A stretch of 64,000 nt of DNA from Vibrio maritimus (GTDB taxonomy: Bacteria > Pseudomonadota > Gammaproteobacteria > Enterobacterales > Vibrionaceae): assembly GCA_003263775.1 (NCBI GenBank), contig JYJJ01000079.1, positions 620,001-684,000 on the forward strand. The letters are read 5' to 3'. Shown here piece after piece: positions 17,796 through 27,512 of this stretch (the first letter of the stretch is position 1; each line of letters starts with the position of its first letter). Position numbers and translations under genes: made by a program. The notes below the pieces were generated by a model that was not told the DNA's origin, did no database searches, and saw nothing but the letters and a program-made list of their open reading frames with translations.

Positions 17796-19489
17796 TTAAG
17801 ACGAACAGCTATAATGCGTCACCCCACCCACATCAAATAGCGCTAATGGACGGCACTGATAATACTTACCTTCCAGCTCTTTCCCTTGCTCGCCATATGG
17901 ATCAGAAAACACCTGCTGCATCTCATAAATAAGAGAATACTCTCCTTGCTCCGCTTGCTTATAAGCCGGTACCACTAGCCATTCACGCCAAGTGTACTTG
18001 GGGTTAACCTGTTTCATTTTTGACATAATTTCTTCCTCTGTGTTTGCAGATGGAAGCTTTTCACGCCATTCATTTAACCAAGCTTGCCACTCGGCCATGA
18101 CCTCTTCATCAGGCTCGGTATAAAAGCTTGCAGTAAGCGCAGAAGCATTGTCAGGTAGTTTCGACAGTTCTCGGAAGAAAATGGTGTAATCAACGTGCGT
18201 CATCATCATGAGTTTGAAGAGGTTTTGCAGTAAGTCGCTATCAAACTCTTCAAGACCGAGCTTTTTCGACCACATTTCAGTGAGCTTAGCTTGCATGACT
18301 GCCGAAAATTCATCCTGAATTAGGCCAAGTTTTTCAACCGCTGCGTCGTCAGTAGCAATAAGGGGCGTCAATGCAGAACAAAAGGACTCAAAGTTTTTCT
18401 CTGCGGCCAAAGGCTGATTAAAAAACGAGAAGTGACGCCGCCGCCAGTCCATGGTTGGAAGTATGGCTCGAAGCGTTCACAAAAACCAAACGGACCGAAA
18501 TCGAGGGTGAAACCGCCAACGGCGCAGTTGTCACTATTGAAATTGCCCTGACAGAAACCAACGCGCATCCAGTGTGTCACTAATGTGGTCAAGCGCTCTC
18601 TAAACTCTGTGGCGAGTGCGAGTACTTTCTCTGGCAGCGGTAAGCTTGAGTCTATCTGCTGTTTATATTCTCGCTCTATCGCGTATTCGACAATTTGTTC
18701 AAGCTCTTGCATCGCCATGGAATGGGCTTGACTGCGCGCTCGGCGTGCGAATAATTCAATCTGACCAACACGCAAAAAGGAAGAGGCTACTCGGGTAGTA
18801 ATGGCTACGGAATTCGAAACCATAATATCGGGGTTTTCAGAGTGCGAACCTTCTCGATACCAAGGTCGGTCAACGGTCTCTGATTGTGACGCATATAAAC
18901 ATAGCGAGCGAGTCGATGGAATGCCAAGTGCGTGCATGAACTCTTGAGCGAGAAACTCGCGTACGCTGGAACGCAATACAGCTCTACCATCTGCGCCACG
19001 ACAATATGGCGTCGTGCCGCCGCCTTTGAGCTGCATTTCCCATCGTTTGCCATTTAGTACACCTTCAAAGACCGAGAGCGCACGGCCATCGCCATAGCCA
19101 TTGCCTGTTTTGAAAGGGCACTGCTCGTTGTACTCGGTGCCATAAATAGAAAGTGCGTAACCCGTTGCCCAGCCATAAGGCTTCATTGGAGCGGGAACTC
19201 CGGATAAATCACCGGAAAACATGGCATCAAACAGTTTGTCTTGCGCCAATGCAGGATCCATTCCGAGTTCCTCAAACAGGGTCGAGCTGTGACTGATATA
19301 GACGGCGTTTTCGATGGGTGTTGGTTTCACTGGTACATAGTGACCCGAAAACACTTGTCGTGGCCAGTAGTCTTCACCACTATCAGTTGCGTCAGGATCC
19401 GCATTAAGCGTCTCTAGTAACGAATAACTTGCCGTGTTTGCAAACTCATCCATATTGGTTATTGAGTTATGTGATTTTGGTTCGCTCAT
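17796..19489 (-). CDS. selO: SelO-family protein adenylyltransferase (one frameshift near 18438)
   Basis: The N-terminal part from ATG 19489 contains GDGRALSVFEGVLNGKRWEM, QLKGGGTTPYCRGADGRAVL and FNSDNCAVGGFTLDFGPFGF, the pseudokinase nucleotide and metal motifs of SelO, which transfers AMP to Ser/Thr/Tyr residues. It breaks at WTGGG; adding one G (CC at 18438-18439 on the plus strand) joins to RHFSFFNQPLAAEKNF and the stop at 17796, about 564 residues. The C-terminus ends in CSS, the position where vertebrate SelO carries Sec-Ser-Ser. An ATG seven codons inside the longest frame is chosen because the family start lies there. The role in redox stress is family knowledge. Confidence 0.88.
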
Positions 19490-19702
19490 CGTCAATCCTA
19501 CTCCGTGCAATGATGCGTGATTTTGTTTTTGACATGATACGAAGATAGCCCGATAAAGCCCAATAACCTTATGATATAGTTTGATTCATTTAGATTTACC
19601 CTAAACAACCTAAGGGCATTGGTTAAAAGTAGCCAACGTGGTCTGTATTGGCGTAATATCTTGGGTTCTTCGCAATCGCCTTTCTCTAAGTATGGATTAT
19701 TA

Positions 19703-20881
19703 ATGGCTCAAGGAATTCGCTACAAAGTCATTCTTCTCGCGTGTCTCATTATCAGTATCGGTCAACTAAGCATGGGACTGGTGCTACCTTCTCTGCCTTG
19801 GATAGCGAAAGATTTTGGTATCAGTCTCGATCAGGCGCAGTTGCTCGTCGGTATTTATCTACTCGGCTTTGGCCCTTCTCAGTTCATTTATGGACCAATT
19901 TCAGATGCGATAGGCAGAAAAAAAGTTCTGCTTGCTGGCCTGATTATCGCACTGCTTGGCCTTGTGTTAGTTATCACGATGAACCATTCGTTCGCAGGCA
20001 TGGTGTTTGGCCGTTTTCTGCAAGGTATTGGGACTGGTTGTTGCGCGGTTCTCGCACGAGCCTCAACGCGGGATCAGTTTAGTGGGGCACAACTTCCTAT
20101 TGCCCTATCTTATATCGCGATGGCCGCTTCCATCACTCCAGTCGTAGCGCCAGTTTTGGGTGGGTTTATCAACTTTCACTTTGGTTGGAACATGGTGTTT
20201 GTGTCGCTATTTAGCTATGTTGCTCTGGCTTGGGTGGTCATCACCATGCTGTTTAAAGAGACCATTGCTGAAAAGTCACCGATCCCCTCATTCAAACGTG
20301 TCATGAAACAGTATGGAGAGCTTTTGCGCTCTAGCTACTTCATCAGCTTCGCCAGTATCAGTTGGCTCAATTTCAGTCTGATGATCACGGCAGTATCGGT
20401 CATGCCCTTTATCATGCAAAACCAAATCGGGATGAACTCGGATGAATACGCATTGTGGGTGCTCATTCCAGCGCTTGGTATGATTTGTGGAACCACCATT
20501 TGCAATCGCGTTCGCCCAATCATTGGTACTAAAAAGATGCTGTTGTGTACCCCAGTTCTACACATTGCGTCGGCGATTTGGTTGTTCGTTTGCCCGATGG
20601 AGCCGTTGTATATTATGCTCGGGCAAATGCTGATGATTCTGGGAAATGGCATCGCTTTGCCTTGCGCGCAAGCGATGGTGATGCTGCCTTACAAGAAACA
20701 AGCGGGTGCCGCGGCAGCATTGTCTGGCGGTGGACAAATGATTGTCTCATCGCTAGTCAGTATGAGTTTGGTTCAGCTCGGCCTGAGCCAGCCTTGGCAT
20801 CTATCTATTGTGATCACGCTGTTTGCGTTGGTGACGCTTAGTAATATTGTTCGCGGTTTTCGCGTTGCTCAGCCTCAATAG
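19703..20881 (+). CDS. MFS multidrug exporter, EmrD / Bcr-CflA-like
   Basis: From ATG 19703 the 392-residue protein reads MAQGIRYKVILLACLIISIG and has 12 membrane spans. The loop 2-3 motif FIYGPISDAIGRKKVLLAGL and the helix 4 stretch GRFLQGIGTGCCAVLARASTRD match the DHA1 drug:H+ antiporters, nearest EmrD. An upstream in-frame start exists at 19619, but the extra 28 residues are polar and atypical. It would export amphipathic drugs across the inner membrane using proton motive force. It is divergent from selO and convergent with rbsR, only 16 bases away. Confidence 0.85.
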   Translation: MAQGIRYKVILLACLIISIGQLSMGLVLPSLPWIAKDFGISLDQAQLLVGIYLLGFGPSQFIYGPISDAIGRKKVLLAGLIIALLGLVLVITMNHSFAGMVFGRFLQGIGTGCCAVLARASTRDQFSGAQLPIALSYIAMAASITPVVAPVLGGFINFHFGWNMVFVSLFSYVALAWVVITMLFKETIAEKSPIPSFKRVMKQYGELLRSSYFISFASISWLNFSLMITAVSVMPFIMQNQIGMNSDEYALWVLIPALGMICGTTICNRVRPIIGTKKMLLCTPVLHIASAIWLFVCPMEPLYIMLGQMLMILGNGIALPCAQAMVMLPYKKQAGAAAALSGGGQMIVSSLVSMSLVQLGLSQPWHLSIVITLFALVTLSNIVRGFRVAQPQ

Positions 20882-20897
20882 AGCTGAGCACAAAACA

Positions 20898-21902
20898 CTA
20901 TTTAAGGTTTTTGACACTGCCACGTACGACAAGCGAAGGCTCTAGTTGCACGATATCTGCAGCTAGACTGGTTTTTTCAATTTTCGCGAGCAAGGTTTCA
21001 ACGGCCGCTTTTCCTAAGCGATACTTAGGTTGATGGATCGTAGTTAGAGACGGTGACATGAACTTGGCAATGTGGATATCATCATACCCAATGATCGAAA
21101 GATCGTTAGGAACATGTATCCCTTTTTCATGGGCAACATTGATAGCTCCCATGGCCATCATATCATTACAAACAAACAGCGACGTTGGTAGTGCGCCTCT
21201 GCTCATTAACACCTCTAGCGATTTCGCACCACCATCACATTCAAAGTCCGACTCTACGATCCAGTCTGGATTAATTGCAATATGATGTTCTTTCAGTGCC
21301 TTTTTGTACCCCTCATAACGCATGAGCGCTTGGTGACGATTCAAAGGCCCGGTGATACAGCCAATCTCTTTGTGGCCGCTTTCAATTAAGTGCTTAGTGG
21401 CAAGATAACCACCAAGAAACGAGTTGTCTTGGATCTTGTCGCTTTCAAAATGCATTGGCCCCCAATCCATCACAACCACGGGAATCGATGGATACTGATC
21501 AAAAATATCCAGCTTCTCCCCTTCAAGGGTTGAGCACATTAGAATCAGACCATCGACACGCTTTTGTAGCAACGTATCTATGGAAGCTTTCATGCGCTCG
21601 GTATCCCCCTCAGTATTGCAGAGGATGAGGTTGTAGTTTTGATGATAACAGCTGCGTTCGACCCCTTTTACTACCTCACCAAAAAACGGGTTGGTTGAGG
21701 TAGTCACTAACATTCCAATTGTTCGTGTACGATTCATTTTTAAGCTGCGGGCTAATGCAGAAGGCGCGTAGTTAAGCTCCTTCGCTGCACTGTTAACACG
21801 CTCAGAAATCTCTTCACTAACGAATCGCGTTTTATTGATGACATGACTTACGGTCGAGGTTGATACTCCCGCCAGTCTTGCTATGTCCTTCATCGTTGCC
21901 AT
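20898..21902 (-). CDS. rbsR: Ribose operon repressor
   Basis: The 334-residue LacI-family protein has the N-terminal HTH (MKDIARLAGVSTSTVSHVIN, then FVSEEISERV, residues 4-40), a hinge helix ALARSLK near 57, and a periplasmic-binding-like ligand domain. It is the last gene of rbsDACBKR, which identifies it as RbsR; D-ribose would release it from the operators at 27213 and 27296. It lies 54 bases downstream of rbsK on the same strand. Confidence 0.93.
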   Translation of the reverse strand: MATMKDIARLAGVSTSTVSHVINKTRFVSEEISERVNSAAKELNYAPSALARSLKMNRTRTIGMLVTTSTNPFFGEVVKGVERSCYHQNYNLILCNTEGDTERMKASIDTLLQKRVDGLILMCSTLEGEKLDIFDQYPSIPVVVMDWGPMHFESDKIQDNSFLGGYLATKHLIESGHKEIGCITGPLNRHQALMRYEGYKKALKEHHIAINPDWIVESDFECDGGAKSLEVLMSRGALPTSLFVCNDMMAMGAINVAHEKGIHVPNDLSIIGYDDIHIAKFMSPSLTTIHQPKYRLGKAAVETLLAKIEKTSLAADIVQLEPSLVVRGSVKNLK

Positions 21903-21956
21903 TGGGCAAGGGTCTCCACTGCTTCTTCTTGTAATTGAGTGCGTCAGTTTCTCAAC

Positions 21957-22877
21957 TTAGGCTTGCTGCTCTAAAAACTGTTGTACTTCATCTAGCGTTG
22001 GAATGGAAGTCTGTGCGCCAAATCGAGTCACTGAGATAGCCGCTGCTGCGTGAGCAAATACAATCGCCTCTTCGATAGACTTACCTTCAATTAACCCTGT
22101 CACCAAAGCGCCGTTAAAAGTATCACCTGCGGCTGTGGTGTCCGTTGCTTCAACTTTAAAGCCCGGAATTCGCTCACCACGACCATTTTGGCTAAGCCAT
22201 ACACCTTTCGAGCCTAAAGTGATCATGACAATTTCAATGCCCTTACGATGCAGAGCGTTTGCCGCTTCTTGTGCCGATGCATCATCGTTGACCGTGATTC
22301 CGGTCAGCACTTCTGCTTCGGTTTCGTTCGGCGTAATGACATCTACACAACCCAGCAATGAATCAGGAAGCTCTCTCGCCGGTGCTGGATTGAGGACGAC
22401 GTTAGTCTTCGCTGCCTTTGCAATTTTCGCTGCGTATTCGATGCCTTCAATTGGCGTTTCTAATTGAGTTAGTAAGTAGTTTGCACCTTCAATGAGGCCT
22501 TTATGGGGCTCAACACGTGCGGTAGTGAGCTTGGCGTTGGCTTCCGCTGAAATACAGATACTGTTCTCACCACTTTCTGCTACTTGAATCATGGCAATAC
22601 CGGTTGGCGTGCCAGGCTCCAATTGAACACCCGCGATGTTGATACCATCAGCTTTGAATGCTTCGCGAATATTAATTCCAAATGCATCATCACCCACACA
22701 GGCGATAAAACCGGTGTCGCCGCCTAGCCTTGCAGCAGCGACGGCTTGGTTCGCCCCTTTGCCACCAGGAATAACTTGATAATTACCACCATGTAGCGTT
22801 TCACCAGGACGAGGGAAAGAAGGAACTTGCAAAACATGGTCTGCATTCACACTACCCAGCACAATGAGTTTATTCAT
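21957..22877 (-). CDS. rbsK: Ribokinase
   Basis: The 306-residue PfkB-family kinase starts MNKLIVLGSVNADHVLQVP and has the substrate motif PGGKGANQAVAAARLGG (about 38-54) and the C-terminal DTTAAGDTFNGAL motif (about 248-260) with the catalytic Asp and anion hole. It phosphorylates D-ribose to ribose 5-phosphate in the cytosol. It is the fifth gene of the ribose operon, separated from rbsB by an inverted-repeat element. Confidence 0.95.
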   Translation of the reverse strand: MNKLIVLGSVNADHVLQVPSFPRPGETLHGGNYQVIPGGKGANQAVAAARLGGDTGFIACVGDDAFGINIREAFKADGINIAGVQLEPGTPTGIAMIQVAESGENSICISAEANAKLTTARVEPHKGLIEGANYLLTQLETPIEGIEYAAKIAKAAKTNVVLNPAPARELPDSLLGCVDVITPNETEAEVLTGITVNDDASAQEAANALHRKGIEIVMITLGSKGVWLSQNGRGERIPGFKVEATDTTAAGDTFNGALVTGLIEGKSIEEAIVFAHAAAAISVTRFGAQTSIPTLDEVQQFLEQQA

Positions 22878-23010
22878 ACTTTGTTCCTTTTAACTCTTTT
22901 GTTTGTTACTGATTTTTTGAGTATCAGTTTGATAAATAACTTGGGGTTGCCTTGGGGTGGCAAGCGAAGGTATCTGGTTTGAGTGAGGCGATGCGCAGCG
23001 AGCCTTTGAG

Positions 23011-23148
23011 TTCTCCCCCTTAATAACGGGGCGCGTAGCGGGAGAGCTAGAGGAGGTAAATGCACGAGACTTTGACCCGTGCACATTCCTCAAACTTGCT
23101 TCGCAAATTCAAGAGCACCCCTCCTAGCCTCCCCTTATAAAGGGGAGG
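23011..23148. repeat. Inverted-repeat element between rbsB and rbsK
   Basis: The 305-base gap between rbsK and rbsB contains facing related segments. On the left is TTCTCCCCCTTAATAACGGG then GGGAGAGCTAGAGGAGG (23011-23056). On the right, in opposite orientation, is a unit with the perfect palindrome CCTCCCCTT-ATA-AAGGGGAGG (23128-23148). TGCACG (23061-23066) pairs with CGTGCA (23078-23083) between them. The rest of 22878-23182 holds no gene. In the rbs mRNA it would form a large secondary structure. It resembles intergenic palindromic elements or small MITE-like repeats; copy number cannot be judged here. Confidence 0.6.
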
Positions 23149-23182
23149 AACATCAGGCTGGCTCCTATCGTCGCTTCGCCTA

Positions 23183-24060
23183 TTACTCAGCTACGACTTT
23201 TAGAGGTACTGGGATATACTCTTCTACTTTTTCACCTTTCAGTACTTTGTCAGCAGTCTCCACACCTAGTGCACCGATCATGTCTGGTTGCTGTGCGATT
23301 GTTGCTGCTAGTTTGCCACGTTTCACCGCTGCCATACCGTCTTCAGTGCCATCGAAGCCAACGATCATGACGTCTTTCCCCGCAGCTTGAACCGCGCGAA
23401 GTGCACCTAGTGCCATTTCGTCGTTCTGTGCGAATACAGCTTGTACATCTGGGTTCGCTGCTAGAAGGTTTTCCATTACGTTTAGACCTTTAGTGCGGTC
23501 GAAATCCGCAGGTTGGCTAGCAAGCAGTTCCATTTCTGAACCTTTTACTGAGTTCATGAAACCTTCTCCGCGCTCACGTGCAGCGGATGTACCAGCAATA
23601 CCTTCAAGCTGAATCACTTTCGCTTTCTCGCCTACTTTCTCCATGATGTAGTGACCAGCCATTTCACCGCCTACCACGTTGTCAGATGCAATGTGGCTCA
23701 CTACGTCACCACGGCTAGCGCCACGGTCCAGTGTTAGTACAGGGATGTTCGAGCGGTTAGCATGCGGATTGCGTTCGATACTGCGTCTGAATCGGTTGGG
23801 TTGATTAGGATTGCTTTCACGCCACGTACTGTTAGATCTTCGATGTTTGATAGCTCTTTGCTTGGGTCATTTTGCGAGTCCAAAACGATTAGGTTGTAAC
23901 CTAAATCCTTGGCTTTCGCTTCCGCACCCTCTTTCATCGTTACGAAGAACGGGTTGTTAAGCGTAGAGACAACAATCGCCATCGTGTCTTGTGCTGATGC
24001 AGCTGTAGACATAGAAGCAGATAGCACGGCAGCAGAGATTAAAGTGGCTAGTTTTTTCAT
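23183..24060 (-). CDS. rbsB: Ribose ABC transporter periplasmic binding protein (frameshift near 23760)
   Basis: ATG 24060 opens a signal peptide (MKKLATLISAAVLSASMSTA, cleavage near ASA-QDT) and then IVVSTLNNPFFVTMKEGAEA. The frame breaks after NAIRM; restoring one G (C on plus near 23760) gives RMANRSNIPVLTLDRGASRG and continues to 23183, about 292 residues, matching E. coli RbsB in length. RbsB captures D-ribose in the periplasm and delivers it to RbsAC. High-level expression is expected, and a repeat element sits just 3' of it. Confidence 0.92.
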
Positions 24061-24138
24061 CGTTTTAGTCCTTTGTGTAGGGGGCGGCTCAACTCATTGT
24101 CGAGCCTGTTATTGTAAATAATCTAGTGTTAATCGAAG

Positions 24139-25131
24139 TTACTTGTTTTTGTTATCCACCAGTACCGCAAGCAAGATAACCACTGCTTTTGCGATCATTT
24201 GGTAGTAAGAAGAAACATCCAATAGGTTGAGTGCGTTGTTCAAGAAGCCGATGATCAGAGCACCAATAAGCGTACCCATAATTCGACCTTTACCACCCAT
24301 CAAACTGGTACCGCCGAGAACAACCGCTGCGATAGCATCAAGCTCGTATCCCATACCCGCAGTAGGCTGAGCAGATGACAGACGAGAGGTAACGATAATG
24401 CCAGCCAGTGCAGCAAGTAGACCACAGATGGCGTAAACACCAATCTTCACTTTGTCGACGTTGATACCTGACAAGCGAGTCGCCGATTCGTTACCACCTA
24501 GCGCATAAACATAACGTCCAAAGCGAGTGTGGTTGAGTAGATACAAAACTGAGGCGAAGACAACGACCATAATCCAAACTGGAACTGGGATACCTAAAGC
24601 GTAACCTGTACCAAACCATGCAAATGCGTCAGCAGTATCCGTAAAGCCAGTAGAGATTGGACGACCGTCGGTGTAAACCATAGTGACACCACGCAGAAGC
24701 GTCATCGTCACCAAGGTAGCGATAAACGCCTGAACCTTACCCTTGGCAATAATAATTCCGCTGATAGCACCAAGAGCTGCACCCGCTAGAAGCGCGGTTG
24801 GAACCGCGATCAATACAGGGACTTCCATCGCTATCAAACTGGCCGCAAACGCGCCACAAAGTGCGAGCACTGAGCCCACGCTCAAATCGATACCCGCAGT
24901 TAAGATGACCAACGTCATACCCACTGCGATAATGGCATTCACAGAGGTTTGGCGAAGAATATTCAGAATATTATCGACGGTGAAAAAGTTCGGGTTTAAA
25001 AAAGACACCACGATAATTAGGAAGATCAGCGCAATCAGTGATTTTTGCTCAATCAACCATTCTTTATTGAAAAGAGGCTTCTTGTTTTCCATCTCAACGC
25101 TCATCTCTTTGTTGATGGTTTTGTTGTTCAT
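24139..25131 (-). CDS. rbsC: Ribose ABC transporter permease
   Basis: The 330-residue permease has about 8-10 membrane spans and the BPD_transp_2 motif LCGLLAALAGIIVTSRLSSA with the following QPTAGMGYELDAIAAVVLGG segment. It forms the inner membrane channel for ribose. Its ATG overlaps the rbsA stop by four bases (ATGA), indicating coupling. The N-terminal 20 residues are polar and variable, so the start could be MENKKPLF, 13 codons in. Confidence 0.95.
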   Translation of the reverse strand: MNNKTINKEMSVEMENKKPLFNKEWLIEQKSLIALIFLIIVVSFLNPNFFTVDNILNILRQTSVNAIIAVGMTLVILTAGIDLSVGSVLALCGAFAASLIAMEVPVLIAVPTALLAGAALGAISGIIIAKGKVQAFIATLVTMTLLRGVTMVYTDGRPISTGFTDTADAFAWFGTGYALGIPVPVWIMVVVFASVLYLLNHTRFGRYVYALGGNESATRLSGINVDKVKIGVYAICGLLAALAGIIVTSRLSSAQPTAGMGYELDAIAAVVLGGTSLMGGKGRIMGTLIGALIIGFLNNALNLLDVSSYYQMIAKAVVILLAVLVDNKNK

Positions 25132-26632
25132 GCTGCTTCCTCACTTACATTTTTACCGACAGCGCATGCTAGTAGTTTCTCTTGGTCTGCATCTTGAGCC
25201 ATAAACTCACCGCTTATATGCCCTTCATGCATCACCAAAATTCGATCGCTCATGCCAAGTACTTCTGGCATTTCAGATGACACCAAAATGATGCTCATGC
25301 CATCTGCTTTAAATTTGTTGATTAGTTGGTAGATTTCTTTCTTAGCGCCCACATCGACACCGCGTGTTGGCTCATCCAAAATGAGAACTTTAGGTTTAGT
25401 CATCAGCCTTTAGCAATCGCCACTTTCTGTTGGTTACCACCAGAAAGGTTGCCAATAATTTGATCGCGTGTTGGCGTTTTGATGTTGAACAGCTTTATGA
25501 AGTCTTCAACAGCAACCACTTCTTCGCTATGTTGAATTTGCATGCCCTTAGACAACTGCTCCAATGCACAAATCGACATGTTCTCTTTTACTGATAAGCC
25601 CAGAACTAAGCCATCGCCTTTGCGATCCTCAGAAATGTAAGCAATACCATTGGCAAGACCTTCTTGAGGGCTATCAGGGTTAATAGTTTTGCCGTTGAGA
25701 ATCACCTCACCCGATTGACGTTTCAGTGCGCCATAGATAATTTTCATCAGCTCTGTGCGCCCTGCTCCCATCAAACCGGAAATACCAAGAATTTCACCTT
25801 GATCCAGAGAGAAACTCACGTCATTGACCCCGGGGCCTGAAAGATTTTTCACTTCTAGGCTGGTTTTACCGTGAACGGCATCGATTCGCGGATACTGCTC
25901 ATCAAGCTTACGTCCCACCATCATTTCGATCAGCGTATCTTCATCGGTTTCAGCCACAGTGCGCTGACCGATAAACTTACCGTCACGTAATACCGTAATA
26001 TCGTCGCAAATCTCGAAGATTTCTTTGAGGCGGTGTGAGATGTAAACAATCCCGCAGCCTTGCTCACGCAGTTCGTTGATCACGCTAAATAGTGATTCCG
26101 TCTCGGTATCTGTGAGCGCATCAGTTGGTTCATCCATAATGATGACCTTGGACTCAAATGACAGCGCTTTAGCGATTTCTACCATTTGCTGTTCACCAAG
26201 ACTAAGCTCACCAAGCGGCGTTTTTGCGCTATGTTTCACGTTTAGTCTCGCCAATAGGCGATCCGCTTCGGCATACATCTGCGACCATAAAATGCGACCA
26301 AACGCATTGGTTTTTTCACGGCCTAGGAAGATATTTTCTGCAATAGTGAGCTCAGGAATTAGATTGAGCTCTTGGTGAATGATACTGATGCCCGCTTGCT
26401 GAGAATCACGCGGACCTTTAAACGAAACGTCTTGGTCTTGATAGCGAAGTTCGCCAGAATCTTTTGAATAGATACCCGTCAGCACTTTCATAAGCGTCGA
26501 TTTACCCGCGCCGTTTTCACCAAGCAATGCCATCACTTTTCCGGGATACACATTTAAGCTGGCTTTATCCAAAGCTTTCACTCCAGGGAAAGCTTTTTCA
26601 ATCTCGCTGAGTTGTAAAATGGGTTGCAGCAT
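25128..26632 (-). CDS. rbsA: Ribose ABC transporter ATP-binding protein (frameshift near 25405)
   Basis: Two NBDs in tandem. The first has Walker A GENGAGKS (about 38-45), signature LSLGEQQMVEIAKAL and Walker B IIMDEPTDAL. The second has a degenerate A loop, GLMGAGRTE, then LSGGNQQKVAIAKG. A frame break at 25405 is repaired by one T, giving AKGLMTKPKVLILDEPTRGVD. The total of 501 residues equals E. coli RbsA. It energises D-ribose import. Gene order and overlap with rbsC confirm the assignment. Confidence 0.94.
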
Positions 26633-26681
26633 GAGGATGTCCTGTATATTTCGCTGAACTGAACTCGTAATAGGTGGCGCT

Positions 26682-27101
26682 TTAAAAGACGACGCCAGCT
26701 TGGAAAATCACATTGGCATACGGTGTACACTCACCCGTTCTCACTACGGCTCTTGAATCTAGAGTTTTTGTCTTGAAGTCTTCGTGAGAAACATAAGAGA
26801 TCGAAATTGCTTTACCGCTTATTTCTCGCTCCTGCTCAATCACGGATAACAAAGCATCATGCAACTCAGGGCTCACTTGCTTAAACTCTTCCGCCAAGAC
26901 AACGCCTTCAATCTGAGCCTCAGAAAGGTACACTTTTACCGTATCCAAAAACGCTGGAACGCCATGAGTCAGAGCGAGGTCAATACGCTGAACTTCATCA
27001 GCAATCGGAAGGCCAGCGTCACAAATCGTTACCTCATCGGTATGGCCCAATGTCGACACCAAATAAGAAAGTTCTGAATTTATTAGGGCACTTTTTTTCA
27101 T
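26682..27101 (-). CDS. rbsD: D-ribose pyranase
   Basis: From ATG 27101 the 139-residue protein reads MKKSALINSELSYLVSTLGH and TDEVTICDAGLPI, with the catalytic His in LGHTD; a C-terminal CTPYANVIFQAGVVF closes the family pattern. RbsD interconverts beta-pyran and beta-furan ribose so the sugar can be phosphorylated. The longer frame to 27170 is not supported because E. coli RbsD also begins MKK(G/S)...LN. It is the first gene of the operon. Confidence 0.95.
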   Translation of the reverse strand: MKKSALINSELSYLVSTLGHTDEVTICDAGLPIADEVQRIDLALTHGVPAFLDTVKVYLSEAQIEGVVLAEEFKQVSPELHDALLSVIEQEREISGKAISISYVSHEDFKTKTLDSRAVVRTGECTPYANVIFQAGVVF

Positions 27102-27212
27102 TTTTATACCTGCTTCATGCGGCTTTATTAAGTCTGTAGGGCTTGAATAACCATCAAACAACGGCTGCAAAAGTAGAGGTCATCACTACCTGCTAGTTGT
27201 TGATAAAACAAT

Positions 27213-27230
27213 CATCGAAACGTTTCGATG
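27213..27230. promoter_or_regulatory. RbsR operator 1
   Basis: CATCGAAACGTTTCGATG is an 18-bp perfect palindrome with a central CG, typical of LacI-family operators (core CGAAACGTTTCG), 112 bases upstream of the rbsD ATG. Confidence 0.85.
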
Positions 27231-27278
27231 ACAATCCTAGCGTAGAGAGTGTAAAGATCGAGAGAGGTAGCATTTAAC

Positions 27279-27294
27279 TGTGACCTAGATCGCC
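27279..27294. promoter_or_regulatory. Possible CRP site
   Basis: TGTGACCTAGATCGCC matches the first CRP half-site TGTGA with a six-base spacer, but the second half (TCGCC against TCACA) is weak. It lies between the two RbsR operators, where catabolite activation of ribose genes would be expected. Confidence 0.35.
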
Positions 27295-27295
27295 C

Positions 27296-27313
27296 CATCG
27301 AAACGTTTCGATG
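27296..27313. promoter_or_regulatory. RbsR operator 2
   Basis: This is an exact second copy of CATCGAAACGTTTCGATG, 83 bases centre to centre from operator 1 (about eight helical turns), a geometry that allows repression by looping. The remaining DNA of 27102-27512 holds no gene. Confidence 0.82.
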
Positions 27314-27456
27314 CATTTTTCGTGAATAGATTCAAATTCCTACTCAACGAGATTTTTGACTGGATAGAAGGGGTATGAAAGCGGCTTCACAGCCTACAAA
27401 TAGGGCTTAACTGATTACTAAAAAGGATGAGAATGCAAGGTAATGAATAGCCATAC

Positions 27457-27497
27457 CCAAGTAATCTCAAGACGCAGATATCTAGAGATTAACTTGG
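27457..27497. repeat. Imperfect hairpin downstream of the GGDEF-EAL gene
   Basis: CCAAGTAATCTC (27457-27468) pairs with GAGATTAACTTGG (27485-27497) with one bulge, 15 bases after the stop of the minus-strand gene. The CCCAAGTAA..CTCAAGA..GCAG text resembles short palindromic repeats common between Vibrio genes. No T-run follows. Confidence 0.45.
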
Positions 27498-27512
27498 ACA
27501 AAATTACGCGAA

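Noticed and set aside
25128..26632. Programmed ribosomal frameshift in rbsA
   Set aside because: No slippery heptamer or downstream pseudoknot is evident, and the same single-base pattern occurs in many unrelated genes, so sequence error is simpler.
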